Part shown: positions 1-9,169 of the stretch, piece after piece | Layout: every line of letters starts with the position of its first letter | Numbering within the stretch: position 1 is the first letter of the stretch | NCBI RefSeq assembly: GCF_027532945.1 | Contig: NZ_JAPZTZ010000017.1 | Location: 186,001 to 250,000 of the forward strand | Source of the DNA: Phreatobacter sp. | GTDB taxonomy: Bacteria > Pseudomonadota > Alphaproteobacteria > Rhizobiales > Phreatobacteraceae | Direction of reading: 5' to 3' | Length of the DNA stretch: 64,000 nucleotides | Program-made: the position numbers and the translations under genes | Notes under the pieces: generated by a model | Seen by the model: the letters and a program-made list of their open reading frames with translations, nothing else | Told to the model about the DNA's origin: nothing | Database searches by the model: none

Positions 1-196
1 CGATATCCGCCCAGTTGTCGAAGCGCGGGTAATCCAGATGCGCCAGCCTGGCCCGCAGCTTGGCGACCGAGGATGACTCCGGCGAGGCCTCGGCCGCGTG
101 CTGCACGATCTCGACGGGGCGCGACGGGTCGAGACCGGCCCGCAGATGCTCCGGCAGGTCGGCAACCCTAACGATCTTGCGGACGACCTCGTTCAT
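1..196 (-). CDS. N-terminal part of an unrecognised small protein (runs off the window)
   Basis: An open frame starts with ATG at 196 on the minus strand and stays open to the window edge, giving about 65 residues (MNEVVRKIVRVADLPEHLRA and onward). It has no signal peptide or membrane segment. The visible part is charged and soluble, with an end resembling the 'RLAHLDYPRFDNWADI' style seen near the C-terminus of some small antitoxin-like proteins. It lies 20 bp downstream of yejE on the same strand, so it could be co-transcribed. Family assignment is not possible from this fragment; an antitoxin is a guess. Confidence 0.45.
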   Translation of the reverse strand, partial: MNEVVRKIVRVADLPEHLRAGLDPSRPVEIVQHAAEASPESSSVAKLRARLAHLDYPRFDNWADI

Positions 197-216
197 GGCC
201 CGATCCTACCACAGCG

Positions 217-1380
217 TCAGGCGAAGGTCTTGCGGGGGTCGAAAGCGTCGCGGACCGCCTCGCCGACGAAGATCAGCAGCGAGAGCATCAACGCCACCGT
301 GCAGAAGCCGGTCAGCGCCAGCCAGGGCGCCTGGAGGTTCGACTTGCCCTGCTGGAGCAGTTCGCCGAGCGAGGGCGAGCCGACCGGCAGGCCGAAGCCG
401 AGGAAGTCGAGGGCGGTGAGCGTCATCACGCTGCCCGACAGCACGAAGGGCATGAAGGTGATGGTCGCCACCATGGCGTTGGGCAGGAGATGCCGGCGCA
501 TGATGGTGCCCGAGGAAACGCCGAGGGCGCGTGCGGCATTGACGTACTCGAAGTTTCGGGCGCGCAGGAATTCGGCGCGCACCACGCTGACCAGTGTCAC
601 CCAGGAGAAGAGCAGCAGGATGCCGAGCAGGACGAAGAAGCTCGGCGCCAGCACCGAGGAAATGATGAGCAGCAGGTAGAGCGAGGGGATGGCGGTCCAG
701 ATCTCGATGAAGCGCTGGAACAGCAGGTCCGTCCAGCCGCCGAAATAGCCCTGCACGGCGCCTGCCGCGATGCCGATGACCGAGGAGATCAGCGTCAGCG
801 CCAGGCCGAAGAGCACGGAGATGCGGAAGCCGTAGATGACGCGGGCGAGCACGTCGCGGCCCTGGTCGTCGGTGCCGAGCCAGTTCCAGTTGCCGATCTC
901 GCAATAGCTGGAGCCGTGGGGCCGCTCGCCGCGTGGCTTGGCCAGTGCTGCGGCGCAGTCCGGCAGGCGCTGCCGCTGCGCCCAGGTGGGGGCGGAGGGG
1001 AAGGGCGTCACCGGGTCCTTCACGGTGGAGGAATAGTTGTGGCGGATGAGCGGCCAGATGACCGTCGCGCCCTTCTCGGCGAAATGGTCGAGCAGGAAGG
1101 GGTCCTTGTAGTCGGCCGGGGTCTCGAACTCGCCGCCGAGCTGGCGCTCGGAATAGGCCATCACCGCAGGGAAGAAGGACTGGCCCTCGAGGCGGATGAA
1201 GAGCGGCCGGTCATTGGCGATGAACTCGGCGAAAAGGGTGAGGGTGAAGAGCGCGAGGAAGATCCTGAGGCTCCACAGCCCCCGCTTGTTGGCGCGGAAA
1301 TTGGCGAGGCGGCGCTGGTTCAGCGGCGAGAGGCGCGGGCGCGGCGCGGCTTCGGCGGAGCGCAGGACGGCATCGCTCAT
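217..1380 (-). CDS. yejE: Peptide ABC transporter inner-membrane permease, YejE (OppC type)
   Basis: This is the second permease of a YejABEF-type oligopeptide/microcin C importer, 387 residues. A first membrane segment (about residues 38-55) is followed by a long periplasmic stretch with the landmark GTDDQGRDVLARVIYG near residue 168, then five more membrane segments. The EAA loop that contacts the ATPase is AARALGVS near residue 280. The roughly 100-residue insert between segment 1 and the GTDDQGRD motif is typical of YejE rather than OppC/DppC. It starts 3 bp after yejB. Neither the binding protein (yejA) nor the ATPase (yejF) is adjacent, so the importer must be completed from elsewhere. 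Confidence 0.9.
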   Translation of the reverse strand: MSDAVLRSAEAAPRPRLSPLNQRRLANFRANKRGLWSLRIFLALFTLTLFAEFIANDRPLFIRLEGQSFFPAVMAYSERQLGGEFETPADYKDPFLLDHFAEKGATVIWPLIRHNYSSTVKDPVTPFPSAPTWAQRQRLPDCAAALAKPRGERPHGSSYCEIGNWNWLGTDDQGRDVLARVIYGFRISVLFGLALTLISSVIGIAAGAVQGYFGGWTDLLFQRFIEIWTAIPSLYLLLIISSVLAPSFFVLLGILLLFSWVTLVSVVRAEFLRARNFEYVNAARALGVSSGTIMRRHLLPNAMVATITFMPFVLSGSVMTLTALDFLGFGLPVGSPSLGELLQQGKSNLQAPWLALTGFCTVALMLSLLIFVGEAVRDAFDPRKTFA

Positions 1381-1383
1381 GGC

Positions 1384-2478
1384 TCAGACCTCCCGCGCCT
1401 CGAAGTCGATGCGCGGATCGACCCAGGTGTACATGAGGTCGGAGATGAGGTTCACCACCAGGCCGACGAGCGAGAAGATGAAGAGGGTGGCGAAAACCAC
1501 GGGATAGTCGCGGTTGAGCACGCTCTCGAAGCCGAGCAGGCCGAGTCCGTCGAGGGAGAAGATCGTCTCGATCAGCAGCGATCCGGTGAAGAAGGCGTGG
1601 ACGAAGGCGCCGGGAAAGCCGGCGATGACGATGAGCATGGCGTTGCGGAAGACGTGGCCATAGAGCACCTGGTGCTCGTCGAGGCCCTTGGCGCGGGCGG
1701 TCGTGACATATTGCTTGCGGATCTCGTCGAGGAACGAGTTCTTCGTCAGCAGCGTCATGGTGGCAAAGGCGCCCAGTGCCATGGCGGTGATCGGCAGGGC
1801 GAGGTGCCAGAGATAGTCGAGGATCTTCTGGCCGAGGCTCATCTCCGACCAATTGTCCGACCACAGGCCGCGCAAGGGGAACCAGTCCAGGAACGAACCG
1901 CCGGCAAAGAGCACGATGAGCAGGATGGCAAAGAGGAAGCCGGGGATCGCATAGCCGACGACGATGACGGCGGAGGTCCAGACGTCGAAGCGCGAGCCGT
2001 CCTTCATCGCCTTGCGGATGCCGAGCGGGATCGACACGAGATAGGTCAGCAGCGTCAGCCAGAGCCCGAGCGAGATCGATACGGGCAGCTTCTCGCCGAT
2101 CAGCTGCAGCACCGAGACGTCGCGGAAATAGCTCTTGCCGAAGTCGAACCGCGCATAGTTCCAGATCATCAGGAGGAAGCGCTCGTGGGCCGGCTTGTCG
2201 AAGCCGAACTGCTTTTCGAGCTGGGCGATGAACTGTGGGTCGAGACCCTGCGCGCCGCGATAGGAGGAGTTCGCCGCCTCCACCGCACCCGCCTGGGCGG
2301 CATCCGCCCCGCCGCCGGAGACCCGCTGCGTCGCCGAGACGTCATTGCCGGTGAGCTGGGCGATGACGCGTTCCACCGGCCCGCCGGGGGCGAATTGCAC
2401 CACCAGGAAGGAGATCAGCATGATGCCGAGGATGGTCGGCACCATCAGCAGGATTCGCCGGATGATGTAGGTCAGCAT
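1384..2478 (-). CDS. yejB: Peptide ABC transporter inner-membrane permease, YejB (OppB type)
   Basis: 364-residue permease opening with the OppB/DppB signature [20 protein letters not shown], a first membrane helix, then a long periplasmic region rich in polar residues and five further helices. The EAA loop reads [13 protein letters not shown] near residue 245. It pairs with YejE to form the membrane channel for small peptides. It is the first gene of the visible yejBE unit. The next gene upstream on the same strand is a hydantoin racemase, not yejA, which departs from the usual yejA-yejB-yejE-yejF order. Confidence 0.9.
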   Translation of the reverse strand: MLTYIIRRILLMVPTILGIMLISFLVVQFAPGGPVERVIAQLTGNDVSATQRVSGGGADAAQAGAVEAANSSYRGAQGLDPQFIAQLEKQFGFDKPAHERFLLMIWNYARFDFGKSYFRDVSVLQLIGEKLPVSISLGLWLTLLTYLVSIPLGIRKAMKDGSRFDVWTSAVIVVGYAIPGFLFAILLIVLFAGGSFLDWFPLRGLWSDNWSEMSLGQKILDYLWHLALPITAMALGAFATMTLLTKNSFLDEIRKQYVTTARAKGLDEHQVLYGHVFRNAMLIVIAGFPGAFVHAFFTGSLLIETIFSLDGLGLLGFESVLNRDYPVVFATLFIFSLVGLVVNLISDLMYTWVDPRIDFEAREV

Positions 2479-2541
2479 GGCGGCAGACTCGTGTGTGCCG
2501 AGTCCGCCGTCAATAGCGGGTGCCGCCGCGCCTTGATGGGC

Positions 2542-3201
2542 TCACCCCACCGCCAGCGTGCCAATGGCCATGGTGACCGCGGCCTGGGTCGGGTCGATCA
2601 CCGGAATGCCGAGGGCGTCCTCGAGCGGCTTCCGGTGCCGGGCCATGCCGGCGCAGCCCATGACGATGGCGCCGGCGCCGTCGAGGTCCTTGAGCTCGCG
2701 GCCGACCGCGATCATGCGGGCGAGCGTGCCCTCGCCCGAGGCTGTCTCGGCGACCGACATTTCCAGCGGCCGCTCGCGGGCGAGGCGCTCCATCAGGCCC
2801 ATCTGGCGGAGGTAGCGGATGTGGCGGGGGATGGAGCGCGACTTGATGGCGATGACGCCGAAGCGGTCGGCGCGGGCCAGCGCGGTGAGGACGCCGCATT
2901 CGGCAATGCCGAAGACCGGGCGGCTGGTGCCTTCGCGGGCCACGAAGAGGCCAGGATCGGAATAGCAGGCGATGATGAAGGCGTCGGCGTCGTTGGTCGC
3001 CTCCACCTTGCGGCGCAGCGGCAGGGTGATGCTCTCCACATGTTCCTGCGTCTCGACGCCGAAGGGGCCCTCAGCGAGCGTCTCGCAGACGATCTCCGGC
3101 CCGTCGGCATAGGTCAGCGGCTTGACGGCCTGGCGCAGGCCCTCGGTGACGGCCTCGTTGGAATTTGGATTGATGACGAGGATACGGGGTCTGCGTGCCA
3201 T
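2542..3201 (-). CDS. Asp/Glu/hydantoin racemase family protein
   Basis: 219-residue member of the aspartate/glutamate/hydantoin racemase superfamily. It opens with RILVINPNSNEAVT, the N-terminal signature of hydantoin racemases, and keeps both catalytic cysteines in their usual places: Cys79 (IACYSDPG) and Cys183 (VMGCAGM). Such enzymes interconvert D- and L-5-substituted hydantoins by two-base proton transfer. It is transcribed divergently from the hydantoinase gene at 3273 across a 71-bp promoter region, which supports a hydantoin or allantoin-type substrate. No N-carbamoylase is nearby. Substrate remains inferred. Confidence 0.85.
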   Translation of the reverse strand: MARRPRILVINPNSNEAVTEGLRQAVKPLTYADGPEIVCETLAEGPFGVETQEHVESITLPLRRKVEATNDADAFIIACYSDPGLFVAREGTSRPVFGIAECGVLTALARADRFGVIAIKSRSIPRHIRYLRQMGLMERLARERPLEMSVAETASGEGTLARMIAVGRELKDLDGAGAIVMGCAGMARHRKPLEDALGIPVIDPTQAAVTMAIGTLAVG

Positions 3202-3272
3202 GAGGTACCGTCGCGGCTGAAGGTCGGTCTATTGTCGGGCCTCCATACCCCCGCGTCCAGCCGGAGCACGAC

Positions 3273-4754
3273 ATGCCTGCCTCGCCCTTCGACCTCGTCA
3301 TCCGCGGCGGCACGGTTGGAACCGCCACCGGCCATTTCACCGCCGATGTCGGCATCCGCGACGGCAAGGTCGCGGCGGTCGGCCTCGGGCTTGGCGACGG
3401 CGTGCGGACGATCGACGCCACGGGCAAGCTGGTGCTGCCCGGCGGCATCGACAGCCACACCCATATCGAGCAGGTCTCGGCGGGCGGGCTGCTCAATGCC
3501 GATACGTTCGAAAGCGCCACGACCTCGGCGGCCTTCGGCGGCAACACGACGGTGATCTCCTTTGCTGCGCAGCATCGCGGCAAGGACCTGCGCAAGGTGG
3601 TCGACGACTACAGCGTGCTGGCCGAGCGCGGCGCGCTCATCGACTATGCCTTCCACCTCATCGTCGCCAATCCCGACGAGAAGACCATTACCAAGGACCT
3701 TCCCGAGCTGATCCGCGAGGGCCATGCCTCGGTGAAGATCTTCATGACCTACGACCTCATCAAGGTCGACGATGAGCCGCTGCTCGACGTGCTGCTCACC
3801 GCCCGCGAGAACCGGGCCATGGTCTGCGTCCATGCCGAGAACCACGGCATGATCTCGTGGATGGGCAAGCGCCTGGTCAAGAAGGGCTATGTCGCGCCGA
3901 AATATCACGCCATCAGCCATCCGCGCGGTTCGGAGGCGGAGGCCTTCACCCGGCTCATTGCGCTCTCCGCGCTGATCGACCAGCCGATCATGATCTTCCA
4001 CGTCTCGACGGCGGAAGGCGCGCAGGTGGTGCGCGACGCGCGGGCGCAGGGCCTCAAGGTCTTCGCCGAGACCTGCCCGCAATATCTGTTCATGACCAAG
4101 TACGACCTCGACAAGCCGGGCATGGAGGGCGCCAAGTGGATGTGCTCGCCGCCGCCGCGCGAGGCGGAAGACCAGGACGCGCTGTGGCAGGCCCTCGCGC
4201 TCGGCGACCTGCAGACGGTGACCTCCGACCATGCGCCCTATCGCTTCGACGAGACCGGCAAGCTCTCGGGCGGGCCGAATGCCAATTTCAAGACCATCGC
4301 CAACGGGTTGCCGGGCCTCGAGGTGCGCCTGCCGCTTCTCTTCGATGCGATGGTGTCCAAGGGCCGGCCGGAATTCTCCGGCCGTGGGCTCGAGGCCTTC
4401 GTGTCGCTGACGGCGACCCAGCCCGCCTCGATCTACAACCTGCCTGGCAAAGGCCAGATCGCCCCGGGTTTCGATGCCGATATCGCCATCTGGGACCCAC
4501 AGAAGCAGGTCACCATCACCGATGAGGCGATGCACGATCTCACCGGCTACACGCCCTTCGCCGGCCACTCCGTGACCGGCTGGCCGGAGACGGTGCTGGT
4601 GCGCGGCCGCGAGGTGGTTTCCGGTGGCACGCTCGCCGGCAAGCCGGGCGAGGGGCGCTGGCTGAAGCGCACCGGCGGCTGGGCGGCCGAGCCCACCGGC
4701 AAGCTCACCGCGGACATGGACCCGAAGCGGAACTTCGGCGCCGAGGTGCTGTGA
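3273..4754 (+). CDS. hydA: D-hydantoinase / dihydropyrimidinase
   Basis: 493-residue cyclic amidohydrolase that opens dihydropyrimidine or hydantoin rings. The binuclear metal site is complete: His62 and His64 (DSHTHIEQ), the lysine that becomes carboxylated, Lys155 (HASVKIFMTY), His187 (CVHAENHG), His243 (IFHVSTAEG) and Asp319 (TSDHAPY). Length fits dihydropyrimidinases. The gene is divergent from a hydantoin racemase and overlaps the following NUDIX gene by 4 bp. The racemase partner suggests amino-acid recovery from racemic hydantoins, but pyrimidine degradation cannot be excluded because no other pyrimidine-degradation gene is in view. Confidence 0.92.
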   Translation: MPASPFDLVIRGGTVGTATGHFTADVGIRDGKVAAVGLGLGDGVRTIDATGKLVLPGGIDSHTHIEQVSAGGLLNADTFESATTSAAFGGNTTVISFAAQHRGKDLRKVVDDYSVLAERGALIDYAFHLIVANPDEKTITKDLPELIREGHASVKIFMTYDLIKVDDEPLLDVLLTARENRAMVCVHAENHGMISWMGKRLVKKGYVAPKYHAISHPRGSEAEAFTRLIALSALIDQPIMIFHVSTAEGAQVVRDARAQGLKVFAETCPQYLFMTKYDLDKPGMEGAKWMCSPPPREAEDQDALWQALALGDLQTVTSDHAPYRFDETGKLSGGPNANFKTIANGLPGLEVRLPLLFDAMVSKGRPEFSGRGLEAFVSLTATQPASIYNLPGKGQIAPGFDADIAIWDPQKQVTITDEAMHDLTGYTPFAGHSVTGWPETVLVRGREVVSGGTLAGKPGEGRWLKRTGGWAAEPTGKLTADMDPKRNFGAEVL

Positions 4755-5212
4755 GCGCGGATCGCGGCTCCGTCTGGGTTCCGCCGCAGGTCGTGGTCGT
4801 CAAGGTCCTCGGTCTCGCGCGGCATGGCGATCGGTGGCTCGTCACGGAGGTTGCGGGTTCCGATGGTCACGTGGCCGGCGTCCGCCCCCTGGGCGGCACC
4901 ATCGCCTTCGGTGAAACGCGGGACCAGGCGCTGCACCGCGAGTTCCGCGAGGAACTCGGCTGCGCCATCACCATCGCCGGGCCCTGGCACGCCTTCGAGA
5001 ACCTGTTCGAACTCGGCGGTGTCGTCGGGCACGAAATCATCTTCGCGGCGGAGGTCACGCTGCACGAGGGTGCGGTCCCACTGGACGCGGCCTTTACCTA
5101 CAGGGAGTCGGACGGAACAGCCTGCACGGCCGGCTGGTACTCCCTCGCCGATCTCGCCGCACGGGGCTGGGCTCTCTATCCGCCCCGATTGTCGGCACTC
5201 CTCGCCCCCTGA
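4751..5212 (+). CDS. NUDIX hydrolase
   Basis: 153-residue NUDIX protein. The full catalytic box GX5EX7REUXEEXGU is at residues 49-71 (GTIAFGE, then REFREELGC), giving the metal-binding glutamates. The GTG start at 4751 overlaps the hydantoinase stop in a GTGA arrangement, which indicates translational coupling. Family members cleave nucleoside diphosphates linked to other groups. Substrate is unknown, and the link with hydantoin breakdown is only positional. Confidence 0.88.
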   Translation: MSADRGSVWVPPQVVVVKVLGLARHGDRWLVTEVAGSDGHVAGVRPLGGTIAFGETRDQALHREFREELGCAITIAGPWHAFENLFELGGVVGHEIIFAAEVTLHEGAVPLDAAFTYRESDGTACTAGWYSLADLAARGWALYPPRLSALLAP

Positions 5213-5254
5213 TCCACCCTTGCCGACCCCTGTCCTGCCCGCCACATTGGCCCA

Positions 5255-7312
5255 ATGACCCAGACCGCCCAGACCACCGACAACCCATTCTTCCGCCCCT
5301 GGACCACGCCCTTCGGCATCGCGCCCTTCGGCGACATCCGCATTGATGACTATCGCCCCGCCTTCGAGCAGGCGCTGGCCGAGCATCGCGCCGAGATCGA
5401 GACCATCGCTGCCAATTCGGAAGCGCCGACCTTCGCCAACACGATCGACGCGCTGGAGACCGGCGGCCATGCCCTCGACCGTCTCTGCGGTGTCTTCTTC
5501 AACCTCGCCGGTTCGGACGCGACCGACGCGATCCAGGCTATCCAGCGGGAGATGGCCCCCGTCCTTGCCCAGCATGGCAATGCCATCACCCTCGACGCCC
5601 GGCTCTTCGCCCGCGTGAAGGCCCTTCATGACCAGCGCGACACCCTCGCCCTCACGGGCGAGCAGAAGCGGGTGCTGGAGAAGACCTACAAGAATTTCGT
5701 GCGCGGCGGCGCCGCGCTGGACGAGGCCAACAAGGTGGAGATGCGCCGCATCTCCGAGCGGCTCGCGACGCTCGGCACTGCCTTCTCCCAGAATGTGCTG
5801 AAGGACGAATCCACCTGGACGCTCGACCTCACCGAGGCCGATGTCGCCGGGCTCCCGGACTTCCTGAAGAGCGCGCTTGCGCAAGCCGCCAAGGATCGCG
5901 GCCGCGACGGCTATGTGATGACCCTCGGCCGCTCCATGGTCGAGCCCTTCCTGACGCTCTCCCCGCGCCGCGACCTGCGCGAGACCATCTTCAAGGCCTG
6001 GGTGAAGCGCGGCGAGATGGGCGGCGAGAGCGACAACACCGCCATCGTCGCCGAGACAGTCAAGCTGCGCGTCGAGCGGGCCAATCTGCTGGGCTACCCG
6101 ACCTTCGCCGCCTTCAAGCTCGACGAGACCATGGCCAAGACGCCCGACGCGGTGCGTGCTCTGCTCGAGAAGGTCTGGACCCGTGCCGTGGCGCGTGCCG
6201 GCGAGGAACGCCAGGCGCTGGCCGAGATCGCCCGCGAGGAGGGGATGAACGCGGCCATCCAGCCCTGGGACTGGCGCTTCTATGCCGAGAAGGTGCGCCA
6301 GCGCCGCTACGCGATCGATGAGGCGGCGCTGAAGCCGTACTTCCAGCTCGACCTGATGATCGAGGCCGCCTTCGACGTGGCGACGAGGCTCTTCGGCGTC
6401 ACCTTCCGCCGCCGCGACGACGTGCCGGTCTACCATCCGGATGTCCGAGCCTACGAGATGCTGCGCGACGGCAAGCCGGTCGGCCTCTTTCTCGGCGATT
6501 ACTATGCCCGGTCGACCAAGCGCTCGGGCGCCTGGATGAGCGCCTTCCGGAGCCAGGAGAAGCTCTCCGGCGAGGTGCTGCCCACCATTGTCAATGTCAT
6601 GAATTTTGCGAAGCCGCCGGAGGGCAAGCCGGCGCTGCTTTCCTTCGACGATGCGCGGACCCTGTTCCACGAGTTCGGCCACGGGCTGCACGGGCTTCTC
6701 TCGAACGTCACCTATCCGCTGCTCTCCGGCACGTCGGTCGCGCGTGACTTCGTCGAATTCCCCTCGCAGCTCTACGAACACTGGCTGGAGCGGCCCGAGG
6801 TGCTCTCCCGCTTCGCCATCCATGCCGAGACGGGCGAGGCCATGCCGCAGGCCCTCATCGACAAGCTCATTGCCGCGCGCACCTTCAACCAGGGTTTCGC
6901 GACGGTGGAATATGTCTCCTCGGCCCTCGTCGATCTCGCCTTCCACTCGCTCTCCGAAGCCAACGGCCTCGACCCCATTGCCTTCGAGGTGCAGGAGCTG
7001 AAGCGCATCGGCATGCCCGACGGGCTCGTCATGCGTCACCGCACGCCGCATTTCGCCCATGTCTTCTCCGGTGACGGCTATTCGGCCGGCTATTATAGCT
7101 ACATGTGGTCGGAGGTTCTCGACGCCGATGGCTTCGCCGCCTTCGAGGAGACGGGCGATCCCTTCGATCCGAAGCTCGCTGAGCGGCTCGGCGCCTATGT
7201 CTATTCCGCCGGCAACAGCCGCGACCCCATGGAGGCCTATGTGGCCTTCCGTGGGCGCGAGCCCGACCCGGAAGCGCTGCTGGTGAAGCGGGGCCTGGCG
7301 ACGGCGGCCTGA
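5255..7312 (+). CDS. dcp: Peptidyl-dipeptidase Dcp (M3 metallopeptidase)
   Basis: 685 residues, close to E. coli Dcp in length and in collinear blocks such as the N-terminal NPFF, QPWDWRFYAE, YHPDVRAYE and GTSVARDFVEFPSQLYEHW. The zinc motif HEFGH is at residues 472-476, with the third ligand in the downstream FVEFPSQ block. It removes dipeptides from the C-terminus of oligopeptides in the cytoplasm. There is no signal peptide. It is transcribed alone. It may act on peptides brought in by importers such as the YejBE system at the start of the window (inference). Confidence 0.93.
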   Translation: MTQTAQTTDNPFFRPWTTPFGIAPFGDIRIDDYRPAFEQALAEHRAEIETIAANSEAPTFANTIDALETGGHALDRLCGVFFNLAGSDATDAIQAIQREMAPVLAQHGNAITLDARLFARVKALHDQRDTLALTGEQKRVLEKTYKNFVRGGAALDEANKVEMRRISERLATLGTAFSQNVLKDESTWTLDLTEADVAGLPDFLKSALAQAAKDRGRDGYVMTLGRSMVEPFLTLSPRRDLRETIFKAWVKRGEMGGESDNTAIVAETVKLRVERANLLGYPTFAAFKLDETMAKTPDAVRALLEKVWTRAVARAGEERQALAEIAREEGMNAAIQPWDWRFYAEKVRQRRYAIDEAALKPYFQLDLMIEAAFDVATRLFGVTFRRRDDVPVYHPDVRAYEMLRDGKPVGLFLGDYYARSTKRSGAWMSAFRSQEKLSGEVLPTIVNVMNFAKPPEGKPALLSFDDARTLFHEFGHGLHGLLSNVTYPLLSGTSVARDFVEFPSQLYEHWLERPEVLSRFAIHAETGEAMPQALIDKLIAARTFNQGFATVEYVSSALVDLAFHSLSEANGLDPIAFEVQELKRIGMPDGLVMRHRTPHFAHVFSGDGYSAGYYSYMWSEVLDADGFAAFEETGDPFDPKLAERLGAYVYSAGNSRDPMEAYVAFRGREPDPEALLVKRGLATAA

Positions 7313-7318
7313 GCCGCC
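7303..7318. terminator. Short GC hairpin shared by two convergent genes
   Basis: GGCGGC-ctga-GCCGCC spans the stop codon of dcp, 7 bp before the end of the convergent protease gene. The symmetric stem could end transcription from both sides, but there is no T-tract. Confidence 0.35.
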
Positions 7319-7325
7319 GCCCGCA

Positions 7326-8156
7326 TTACTGCCGCATCTCGACAGGCGTGCCGAGCGGGGCGTTCCAGCCGGCCGCCGTCTGGCGGATCCAGCCGACATA
7401 GTCGCGCAGCGGCACATAGACCGGTGACGAGGTGCATTCGCGCCCCGGATCCGTCGTGCCGCCCTTGAGGACGCCGACGACGAGGAAGCCGCGGCCCGAC
7501 CGGCGGTAGACCGGCCCGCCGGAATCGCCGACGCACATGCCTGGCCTCTGCTGGGCGTCCTCGCCGGTGAGGCCGGCAAAGCCACGGCCGGGGACGCTGG
7601 GGCTGGCGGTGCGCATCAGGGCCTCGCGCAGCACGCCGTCACGGGCGCGGGACCGTTCGGTCGAGCCGAACCCGGCGATGAGAAGTTCCTCGCCCGTTCC
7701 GCCGCCGGCGAACCAGCCGACGCCCCAGGAGCCGGAGGGCAGTGCTGCCGGGCGGATATCCGCACCGAAGGGGCGGGCAACCTGGATCAGGCCGACATCG
7801 TCGGAGGCGAAGCCGTGGCTCGGGTCGAAGCCCGGATGGGCGGCGGTGCGCGCCACCGCGACATTCTGGCGGCGGAAGGAGCGATCGAGATAACGCACGC
7901 GGTAGCGGCCACGCGCCGAGACGCAGTGGGCGGCGGTGAGCACGAGGTCGGGGCCGACGATGGCGCCGGTGCAGATGCCCTCGGGCGTCTCGATGAGAAC
8001 CGTGGACCGGCGAGTGCCGTTGGGATCACGGGCCGGTTCGCCGCGCATGACCGCGCCGGCATCGCCGATCCCGATCAGGGGCAGCATGAGGGCGGCGGCG
8101 AGGATCACCGTCGCGGCGCGCCGCGGGGCGCCGTGCCTGTCGTCGCGTCGTTTCAT
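7326..8156 (-). CDS. Secreted trypsin-like serine protease (S1 family)
   Basis: 276-residue chymotrypsin-fold protease with its full triad: His77 (TAAHC), Asp120 (SDDVGLIQV) and Ser212 (GDSGGP). I chose the ATG at 8156 because GGCGAGG precedes it by about 6 bp and it gives a clean signal peptide (MKRRDD..., a hydrophobic stretch to about residue 30, cleavage near DAGA). In-frame ATGs at 8162 and 8171 are possible. The mature domain starts almost at once, so there is little or no pro-region. It is probably periplasmic or exported. A cysteine pair (Cys62/Cys78) and a further one (Cys208 with the CTSS cysteine) fit disulfides. Confidence 0.9.
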   Translation of the reverse strand: MKRRDDRHGAPRRAATVILAAALMLPLIGIGDAGAVMRGEPARDPNGTRRSTVLIETPEGICTGAIVGPDLVLTAAHCVSARGRYRVRYLDRSFRRQNVAVARTAAHPGFDPSHGFASDDVGLIQVARPFGADIRPAALPSGSWGVGWFAGGGTGEELLIAGFGSTERSRARDGVLREALMRTASPSVPGRGFAGLTGEDAQQRPGMCVGDSGGPVYRRSGRGFLVVGVLKGGTTDPGRECTSSPVYVPLRDYVGWIRQTAAGWNAPLGTPVEMRQ

Positions 8157-8485
8157 GAACATCCTCGCCATGAACAACCTCGCTCTGATCACATGCGTCC
8201 GACCGCGCCCCCCACACGTCCGGCCTGTCACCCCAAGCAGCAGAACGCCCGGTGTCTCGCCTGTCAATCGCCCCGGTGCGCCGGCCGCACGTTTTTCGCG
8301 ACGAAGCGGCGTCTCCCTCCTTCGACCGAGGGACGGATCAGACTTTCGGCCGGGCACAGGGGTAATTTTGAAGAGCCGGCGCTCTTGGCCTTGTCTTGGC
8401 GGCGTCAAGGCGCGACAATTCGCCCGATCGGCGCGACAGAATGCCGACGGACGAGGAAACCGGGGGGCGCGGCGTGGACACCGCA
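8157..8485. other. Divergent promoter region, 329 bp
   Basis: This stretch separates the minus-strand protease from the plus-strand response regulator. I see no gene, tRNA or strong hairpin in it. It must hold both promoters, but no convincing -35/-10 pair or repeated operator stands out. Confidence 0.5.
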
Positions 8486-9151
8486 ATGGCAACCTATCGC
8501 ATCGTCATCGCAGACGACCATCCGCTGTTTCGCGGGGCCCTGCGCGAGGCGGTTTCGGGCCTGCCGCATGCCATGACCATCGCCGAGGCTGGCAGCTTTG
8601 CCACCATGTCGGAGATCGTCGGGGCCGACCCGGACGTTGATCTCGTGCTGCTCGACCTCGCCATGCCCGGCGTGAAGGGCTTTTCCGGCCTGATGTACCT
8701 GCGCGCCCAGCATCCCGGCGTGCCGGTGGTCATCGTCTCGGCCACCGAGGACCCAGATGTGATCCGCCGCTGCTTCGAGTTCGGCGCCTCCGGCTTCATC
8801 CGCAAGACGCTCGGCATCGACGAGATGCGCCAGGCCATCCAGGTCGTGCTGGACGGCGGCAGCTATGTGCCGCCGGACATCGACCTGTCGCAGAGCCGGG
8901 ATTCGGAGAGCGCCAAGCTCGCCGCGCGGCTCGCCAGCCTCACGCCGCAGCAGGTCCGGGTGCTGATGATGCTGTCAGAAGGCCTGCTCAACAAGCAGAT
9001 CGCCTACGAGCTCTCGGTCTCCGAGGCGACGGTGAAGGCCCATGTCTCGGCGATCCTGACCAAGCTCGGCGTCGACAGCCGCACGCAAGCCGTCATCGCC
9101 GCTTCCAAGATCGCCGCCGACGGCTGGCCGGGGCAGGCCCTCAACGGGTGA
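8486..9151 (+). CDS. LuxR/NarL-family response regulator (orphan)
   Basis: 221 residues: an N-terminal receiver domain (1-120) with the acidic pair Asp10/Asp11 (IADDHPLF), phospho-acceptor Asp57 (LLDLAMPG) and Lys107 (FIRKTLG), and a C-terminal LuxR helix-turn-helix (about 145-215, LTPQQVRVLMMLSEG and SVSEATVKAHVSAIL). No histidine kinase lies near, so its partner is elsewhere. The start was set at the ATG before TYRIVIADD. A GTG 12 bp upstream (8474) after a G-rich stretch is an alternative. It may control the divergent secreted protease, but there is no operator evidence. Confidence 0.9.
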   Translation: MATYRIVIADDHPLFRGALREAVSGLPHAMTIAEAGSFATMSEIVGADPDVDLVLLDLAMPGVKGFSGLMYLRAQHPGVPVVIVSATEDPDVIRRCFEFGASGFIRKTLGIDEMRQAIQVVLDGGSYVPPDIDLSQSRDSESAKLAARLASLTPQQVRVLMMLSEGLLNKQIAYELSVSEATVKAHVSAILTKLGVDSRTQAVIAASKIAADGWPGQALNG

Positions 9152-9169
9152 GGCGCCCGCCGTCTCCCC

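Noticed and set aside
490..3555. A 1021-residue plus-strand open frame opposite yejBE and the racemase
   Set aside because: It is antisense to three well-supported genes, has low-complexity composition rich in Gly, Glu, Asp and Arg, and shows no domain. High GC content creates such frames.
4547..7585. A 1012-residue minus-strand open frame opposite the NUDIX and dcp genes
   Set aside because: Antisense to two clear genes and made of biased low-complexity sequence.
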